Shown piece by piece: positions 57,686-64,000 of a DNA stretch of 64,000 nucleotides. Where the stretch lies: the NCBI GenBank assembly GCA_024138025.1, contig JAMXBD010001098.1:62001-126000 (forward strand), in the 5' to 3' direction. The notes beneath the pieces are model-generated. The model did no database searches. It was not told the origin of the DNA and saw nothing but the letters and a program-made list of their open reading frames with translations. The DNA is from Combretum micranthum. Its lineage: Eukaryota; Streptophyta; Magnoliopsida; Myrtales; Combretaceae. How positions within the stretch are numbered: the stretch's first letter is position 1; each line of letters opens with the position of its first letter. Made by a program: the position numbers and the translations under genes.

Positions 57686-58900
57686 TCTACATCCAGAATT
57701 GGCATGTTACCTTCATAACATGTCTACATGCTCTTCTTATTAAAATAGTCATTATGGGAATGCAAGATGGACCAGCAAAACTTTCTTACGATCTCACCCC
57801 ACACAATTGATATTGAAAATCTTTCTTCTTACAACTAGATTTGTGCATATTCAAAGGCCAATTTGGTCACATTGTGCTGTTTTGAAATTAATTTCATGTA
57901 TGTTTGGTTTGAATCTCCATTGATAGCGTCTGAAGAAGGAGTATAGAGAACGAAATGAGTAAAAAAAAATTAAAAAACTAAAACAATTGCCTATGTGGAC
58001 TCAAAAATAGGATTTTAATCAAATTAACCTAACTCGTTAGCACTAAGATGGAAAAATGGACAGAATTTGTCTATAGGTACCATGGGTGACAGATTTAAAA
58101 AGTTTAGGAATTTTCTTGTAACAAAATTTTATTTAGATATATTTCTGTTACAATTGAAAAAATTCAAGTACTGCAAGTAAAATTAACCCTTAATTTATCA
58201 CATAATCTGACATTGTAAGACATATCACATATATATATCTTACCAGTGTTTATTTGTGCTTCTTATGCATATCGTCGATTAAGTTCTTTGGCCTAGGTGC
58301 GCATGTGGGGATCGTACCTGCATCGAAACAGGACGCCACCAATGTCAACACAAGATGAATGACATCCCTCAGCATATGGGAAAAAAACTTGTGCAATTGT
58401 AGTCATTATAAGCATATAAGGAAAATGAAATCCAGCACAACTTAACTTTTGTTTTGGGCCTCTCAGCGCAACTAACTTGAGAATAAATCAATTAACCATT
58501 ATGCATTGGTATTAAAAACATACTCACCACAAGTGTCAAACAGCAAGCTTAAGAGATGAAAACTGGGATTGAGAAAAGAAGCATAATGGAAGGCAATCAA
58601 GACGAATGAGAAGCTTGAATTTGGTATGCAACCTCTCAGCTACCAGTCTTCTTCAACAGATTTCTAAAATAGGACCCTAAGGTGGAGATCAAGATTTCAC
58701 AATCTGATGGCGAGAAATCACAGCTTCTATCTAATAGGTCTATCCCAGGTATCATAGAAATTGAATATACATGTGAAATGTGCAGTCAGTATGGGGCAGA
58801 AAATTCCTATCACCATTTAAGAAGCTGTGTCACAACCATATGCAATGCTTTTGCGTAGATAACATTTTCTCTTCCATTACAATCATCTGCAGCAGAAGAA
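57686..58900. other. Intergenic region and 3' flank of the PPR gene
   Basis: No gene is seen. The 3' UTR of the PPR gene should lie in the right-hand part. Nothing else is recognised. Confidence 0.4.
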
Positions 58901-60809
58901 TCAAGTCTTTAAAACTGACTCTAATATATCTGTGATAGCAAGCAAATTCTTGCTGTTAGACCAATTTTTTATTTGGCTTTGACAAAGAAGCAATGAATTC
59001 CAAACCGAATGATCCGGAAGAATACCCCTCTCCACCATTTGTAAAAACATGGTCCAAGCTTTCTGACAATCTCTAATGCTACAGTAAGAATCAATCAAAG
59101 AAATGTAACTACCAACATCAGATTTACATCCTCTCCCTTCCACATCTTCCAAGAGTTTTACAGCGCTCCCAAATTTCCCTTGCCTGCAAAACTCAGCAAT
59201 CAGAGCATTAAATGTTGATGCAACAGGGAAATAGCCATGTCCAATCATATCATTCATGAGTTCAAAGGCCTCCCTTGTGCACCCTTGTTGACAAAATCCA
59301 TAAATGAGACAATCATACACTAAAGCATTTGGAATTCCACCTTCCCCAGTCATATGCTGGAAAACTCTGTATGCTTCCTCCATGCTACTCTCACTACATG
59401 AATCTAATATTGTCAAGCTCCAGTCAACAGATCTTGGAAATAGCTTCTCCAACTGAACAAGAAACTCAAGAGCTTCATCCAAACGATTTTCCCTATAAAG
59501 ACCATATAATATGCTATTGTATGGACTTTTGACCTCTGGAGCCACCCTTACTCCTCCCCATTTGTTCCAAAATTTTGAAAGCATCACTGGTCCTTCCTCC
59601 TAAACACAAACCCCAGATTAAAGTGTCGACGGTCAGAAAGTTCCAGGTTATCCCTTCTGTTTTCATATCATTAAACATATCAACAGCTGAATCCAACGAC
59701 CCTGATTCACAGAAACCAGAGATTAGTATGTTGTATGTATCAACATTTGGAAGCCTTCCTTTGTTCTCCATCTCTTGCAGAAGTCGACACCCAACTTTCA
59801 CCTTCCCCAACTTACAAAAACCTTTCATCAAAGTATTATAGGCAACAACATCTAGTATGCCACCCTTGCTCTCCACTCTCTCTAAAGTCTCCACAGCTTC
59901 ATTCACGCGTCCTACATTGCATAGGAGTTCCAAAACTTTAGTAACTGTCACAACATCAGGCACAAACCCAAAGCCAAAGCTCTTCTCCAACAACACAAGA
60001 GCTTGAACCAAGTTCTCCTCATTGCAATAAGCAGATATCAAGATATTAAAACTAACATTATTTGGATCCTCCATTTCATTCATCAAACTCCTCGCTCGAC
60101 CAACCTTCCCATTTCTACACAAAGCATGAAGCAAAGTATTATATATCACTGCATTCGGCCGAAATCCACTGGACTTCATGATTTGCAAGAGCTTGAAACC
60201 ATCACCAATCCTATTAGTTAAACAAAGACCCTTCATCAAAATCCCGAAAGTATAATCGTCCCCGCGTACACCATTCTCCATCATCTTCTTCCTATAAAAC
60301 TCTCTAGCCAAATCAATATCTTCCTTAACCAAAACATCAAGTATGGAATTGTAAATTTTCAAAGACGGTCTGACACCAAACATAGCAACTAACTCAACTA
60401 CTTTGATCGTATCACGGATCATTCGGGCCCGTCCAAAACCCCGTACCAGGGTAACAAATATGGATTCATCTGGTGGACAGCCGATAAAGTTAGGCATTTC
60501 GTCGAGCAGTTGACGGGCAGTGTCGAATCGGCGAAAAGTGCATAACTTATGAATGAGAGCTCTGTAGGTTGATTGAGAGTGGGTGAAATTGGGTAGTTTT
60601 GATGCCCATTGGAAGGTTTGAATGGCTTGAGATGGTGACTTTTGTTCCAGGATCAATTGGGTTATGTGCTGGTGTGTTGGGAGTGGTATTGAGGGACTAC
60701 ATTGTGGTGTTCTGGAAATGGGTTTTGAGTGGAAGATCAAATGGTTAGAGTTTTGAGTTGCTTTTCTGGAGAAGATTTGTGGTTTTGGGACGGTGATGAA
60801 TTTGAGCAT
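58901..60809 (-). CDS. P-class pentatricopeptide repeat protein, one frameshift
   Basis: An intronless minus-strand gene starting [20 protein letters not shown]. The first 50 or so residues have no Asp or Glu and many Ser, Lys, Arg and Pro, as in an organelle transit peptide. Then 35-residue PPR motifs run almost to the end (examples: [60 protein letters not shown]). No E, DYW or SMR domain follows, so it is P class, and such proteins bind organellar RNA. Read directly, the frame is lost at about 59,556-59,559, where a GGGG run (CCCC on plus) has one base too many. With GGG the two parts (431 and 228 codons as separate frames) form one protein of 635 residues, a normal length for the family. 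The break falls inside a PPR motif. It is either a base-calling error or a recent loss of function. The orthologue was not identified with confidence. Confidence 0.9.
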
Positions 60810-61357
60810 GAAGACTGGTTCGTTGGTTATCTTGGAAGAGCGGTGGAGATGTGGAACAAAATTTCAGCGGCAACACCTGCCCGGTTAGTGGTTACTCATT
60901 GTGGATTGTCTACTAAACGACGTTCAACTAACATTAATTACCAAATTATAATAGTAAAACAGTACATATAAAATAGAATACAGAAGCGAATAATAGTTAT
61001 ATATACATATATATATGTATAATAGTTATGTTACAAGTTGCAATAGAGATTTTGCTGCCGTACATTTTTCCAAAGTTACAATTGTCAGCTGTGACATTTT
61101 TGCACTGTATTTTTATAATTAATCTTGTCCACTCTACATTTTAGTAACTTTTTAGCAATAGTACTACACTCGAGAAGAACTGGACTAGAAATCTTATATT
61201 AGTTTATATTAAACATTCTTTAAATTTTCTATTTTTAAATGAGTCACTATTTTGGCCAATTATTATCTTTTATAATTTTATGGAAGAAAGAAATTGGATT
61301 CAAATTAATCTTATCAAAAGACTATTATTTTTGGATAGATAATTTTACTTGACATAT
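60810..61357. other. 5' flank of the PPR gene
   Basis: No gene is seen. The PPR promoter should lie at the left edge, but no clear TATA box close to the ATG was recognised. A near-palindromic atatatacatatatatatg-type run lies at about 60,998-61,020. Confidence 0.35.
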
Positions 61358-63235
61358 TGTAACGCCCTAATCTAAAAGTATTACAACATGCCACGTATAC
61401 TTACTTGATATTGACACGCTAAAACTATTATTCTACTAATCCACAACTTAATATAATATCATCAACATCTCACATATAGGGATACTTTTAAATATCATGT
61501 AATAACCAAAAACTTCTTTACAACCTAGTTGGCATAAACCAAAGACTAACTCAATTTAAACTAAAACATCTTAAGAAAAATCTCAGAAAGATTTAGAATT
61601 ATAAAAACATATAAAGCTTTATAAGATCTTACATTTTGCCTATCTCCAAACCAAAACATCTAAACATCAACAGGAAAGTCAGGTACATTATCCTCCTCAC
61701 CATAGTCCATATGCACATCATATCTAATTAGATCAAACACTACATGTTCATCACTTGTTCCTAAAAAATAGAAAGACTGAGCTAAAGGCCCAGTATATCA
61801 TACCACAAATATATGCACATGAACAAGCATGATACGGATTTCACATACAATCTAATGTTATATGCAACAATCAACAGGTTATTATCTTTGATTAACCGGC
61901 AAACAACACAGTTTAGAACTTTAGTCATTATCCTAAACCCAAAGTAACTCATGACTCCATAGATCAACCAATATGGAAAATAAGTAATATATGCATATAT
62001 TGGTATGAGAACTTCCACACATTGGGTATTGTTTTCGCACTATTTCTAGACTATAGGAATCATCTCTGTGCATGACTCCACTCGAAACAACTACACACAT
62101 AGATCATCATGGCACTATCCTAGTAGCAATGGTCCTCCCAATCTACTAGACCAGCCATAGATAAGCAACAAATCAAATTTAAAGCCTAATAACAATTGAT
62201 CAGCTTACAATTTCTAACCCTATAAACACAAGCAGCAAACAAGGTAAGATCGTACCTGTGTAATTACTTTAGGAGCAAGAACCCTAACTTCACTAACAAT
62301 ACCTAAATCATCAAATATTCAATCAAAACATCTTCTCACATAATAATCACAAATTCACCATCATGTAAACCCTAAACCGGAAAAAGAATACAAACTTTAA
62401 ATTCATACACACCTTTCTTCTTTGATTTGTAAAACCACAAAATCACTAAAAGAACAGGGTTTCTTCAAAAACTCCTCTAAAAACTATGACTTCCTTCAAC
62501 AAAAAGATCAAGCAACTCGGAAAAGACCTCACTTTTTAGATTACTAAAGGAAAAGAAAATATTCAATTTACCTATCTGCTGATACTTGTTCTTCCTTGAT
62601 TGTAGAAAACTAATCTCTAATAGACTGAGGGTTTTTCTCTAAAACTCCCTTTAAAATCAAAAGAGAACCTTAGAAATAGATCACTTCTTAGATTATTAAA
62701 GACTTGATGATAACTAACTCACCTTAATCTTACTTCTTGATCTTCCTTCATGCAAGGATCACTATTAGAGAGGATTTTGAAAGAATTCTATGTTTATGAA
62801 TGGTTTTGGTGTAGGAAGAAGCCTAGGTTATGTAGGAGACAACTAGTAACTCTTTATCTTTAACAACATCTCTTCATTTTTAATACTGTCTCTTTATTTT
62901 TAATAATGTTTCTTCATCTTTAACAATATCTTTTCATCTTTAATAACGTCTCTTCATCTTCAATACTATCTTTTCATCTTTAACAAAGTCTCTTTATCTT
63001 TAACAATATAACATCCCTTCATCTTTAATCACGTGTCTACCGGACGACAAAGTATTTAATTATATATTAGGGTGGATCATAAAGCCCTCTTATTTTTAAT
63101 CAAATGACGCTTTTACCCTTCACAATAAATCATTTATCTTTAAATTACACATAAAATAGATAACAAAATAGAAATGTGTTAATAACAATAACCAAATAAA
63201 GTCGAAAATGAGCATCATGATCCTAACAATTTACA
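61358..63235 (-). repeat. Del/Tekay-like LTR, minus orientation
   Basis: The left border reads tgtaacgccctaatctaaaa, whose reverse complement (...TTAGATTAGGGCGTTACA) is a typical gypsy LTR end. Read on the minus strand, the interior has ATACTGGGCCTTTAGCTCAG followed by TTTAGGAACAAGTGATGAAC, a layout common in Del/Tekay LTRs. The right border is placed at ttaca (63,235) by analogy. The flanks CATAT and ATCAA do not match, so that border is tentative. No internal domain is adjacent. Confidence 0.5.
62850..63034. repeat. 20-bp minisatellite, nine units
   Basis: Nine consecutive units of about 20 bp follow the pattern ctcttcatctttaacaayrt, with one 5-bp interruption (aacat) before the last unit. 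It lies inside the LTR at 61,358-63,235. Confidence 0.85.
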
Positions 63236-64000
63236 ATCAATTATAAATAACAAAGGGTAAGTGTGGTACGTTTAGTATAGTCCATCCCTCAACAAAACTG
63301 AATCAAGTATTATAATTCAGTTTTATGTGTAAACAAACCTAATTATATAGTTTGGAACATAATTTTTATGAACCTTAAAAAATGGTTCAATTCGATTTGA
63401 TTCAATAAGTGGTTCAAACTATTATCTCTAATTGTTATATTATTAATTTAAATTTTATGGAGATTATAGATGCAATTTTATAACTATATTTTGGTAATTA
63501 ATTTTGTCTAATTTGTATATTATTGATTTTATTTTATGCAGTGAAAAACATGTGTTAAACTCTTATAATAATAATAATAATAAGTTTTTAATATTTAGTC
63601 GCATTAAAATAAATTTACTATTTTATTGTTCTAAAATCGTATATTAAATATGCAATGTTGATTATTTTGTTGCAAGTGACTTGGGCTACCATAATAGAAG
63701 ACCCCTTATCCCCCCACGATTATTATTTTGGTCATTTGTCAAAGAGCAATTAATTGGATGCATGATATCTTCGAGTTGAAAGTAAACATATAGATGCCTT
63801 CAATTACAATTTTTGTTTTGGCGAGGTCTAAAGTATTGGATTCGTGTAGAACCATTTTCACATCCTCTTGTTTGGAGGAAAGTTCCATTGCTTAGAGAAA
63901 AACAAGGGGAACAACAAGGATCGATGCTAGGCCTTAATGGCCTGCTCTTATTGCCAAGTACACGATACTTGATAGAGAGAGTATAACATGAAAAATTTAA
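63236..64000. other. Right edge of window, no gene supported
   Basis: AT-rich sequence with a short taa microsatellite at about 63,566-63,583. No open frame of note, and nothing recognised up to the end of the window. Confidence 0.4.

Noticed and set aside
61353..63240. A target duplication around the LTR at 61,358-63,235
   Set aside because: The five flanking bases are CATAT on the left and ATCAA on the right, which do not match.
1..64000. tRNA, rRNA, snoRNA genes or CRISPR arrays
   Set aside because: No cloverleaf with conserved GGTTCRA and acceptor arms, no rRNA segment and no regularly spaced identical repeats with unique spacers were seen. The tggtatcagag motifs are retrotransposon primer-binding sites and not tRNA genes.

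Overview
The window looks like repeat-rich intergenic chromatin from a eudicot plant nuclear genome. It is AT-rich, its genes have introns with GT..AG borders, and it carries plant-type LTR retrotransposons primed by initiator Met-tRNA, a CACTA transposon, MITEs, a P-class PPR gene and nucleoredoxin genes. No tRNA, rRNA, CRISPR array or prokaryotic feature was seen. Only three host loci can be supported: two tandem nucleoredoxin (NRX1-type) genes on the minus strand (about 15.8-18.8 kb and 21.7-24.7 kb) and one intronless PPR gene on the minus strand (58.9-60.8 kb).

Layout. 0.24-0.63 kb: a Mutator-like MITE with a 9-bp target duplication. About 1.7-7.44 kb: degenerate LTR-like sequence that contains a clean 807-bp solo LTR (5,308-6,114, TSD AAAAC). 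7,955-14,681: a long gypsy-type solo LTR, interrupted at 10,480-14,009 by a small, internally deleted Ty1/copia element. 14,689-24,811: a direct tandem duplication (units of about 4.2 and 4.45 kb) carrying the two NRX genes, separated by a spacer with an AT-rich 261-bp tandem repeat. 28,928-43,425: a minus-strand Ty3/gypsy element (TSD CATAA, LTRs, PBS and PPT all visible). Its gag is split by two giant solo LTRs, 33,473-37,063 (TSD ACCTC) and 37,696-41,860 (TSD CCATC), in opposite orientations. 44.8-51.1 kb: a decayed CACTA (En/Spm) element with TNP2, DUF4218 and DUF4216 remnants and a second PTTA-like gene. About 51,996-56,745: a decayed Ty3/gypsy chromovirus ending in a chromodomain, fused at its 3' end to a tiny copia element (56,746-57,685). 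61,358 to about 63,235: a Del/Tekay-like LTR with a 20-bp minisatellite.

Host gene state. NRX copy 1 is intact through three thioredoxin-like domains, but a 1-base deletion cuts off its C-terminal C1-like zinc finger. Copy 2 has the zinc finger but carries 1-base deletions in exons 2 and 3. The PPR gene has a 1-base insertion. All four lesions are single-base changes in runs of 2-4 identical bases, so base-calling errors compete with real pseudogenisation.

I did not find a convincing new biological system. The most unusual signals are the complementary NRX lesions, a 23-bp micro-inversion at the edge of the NRX duplication, and five solo or nested LTR insertions whose TSDs can be read directly.
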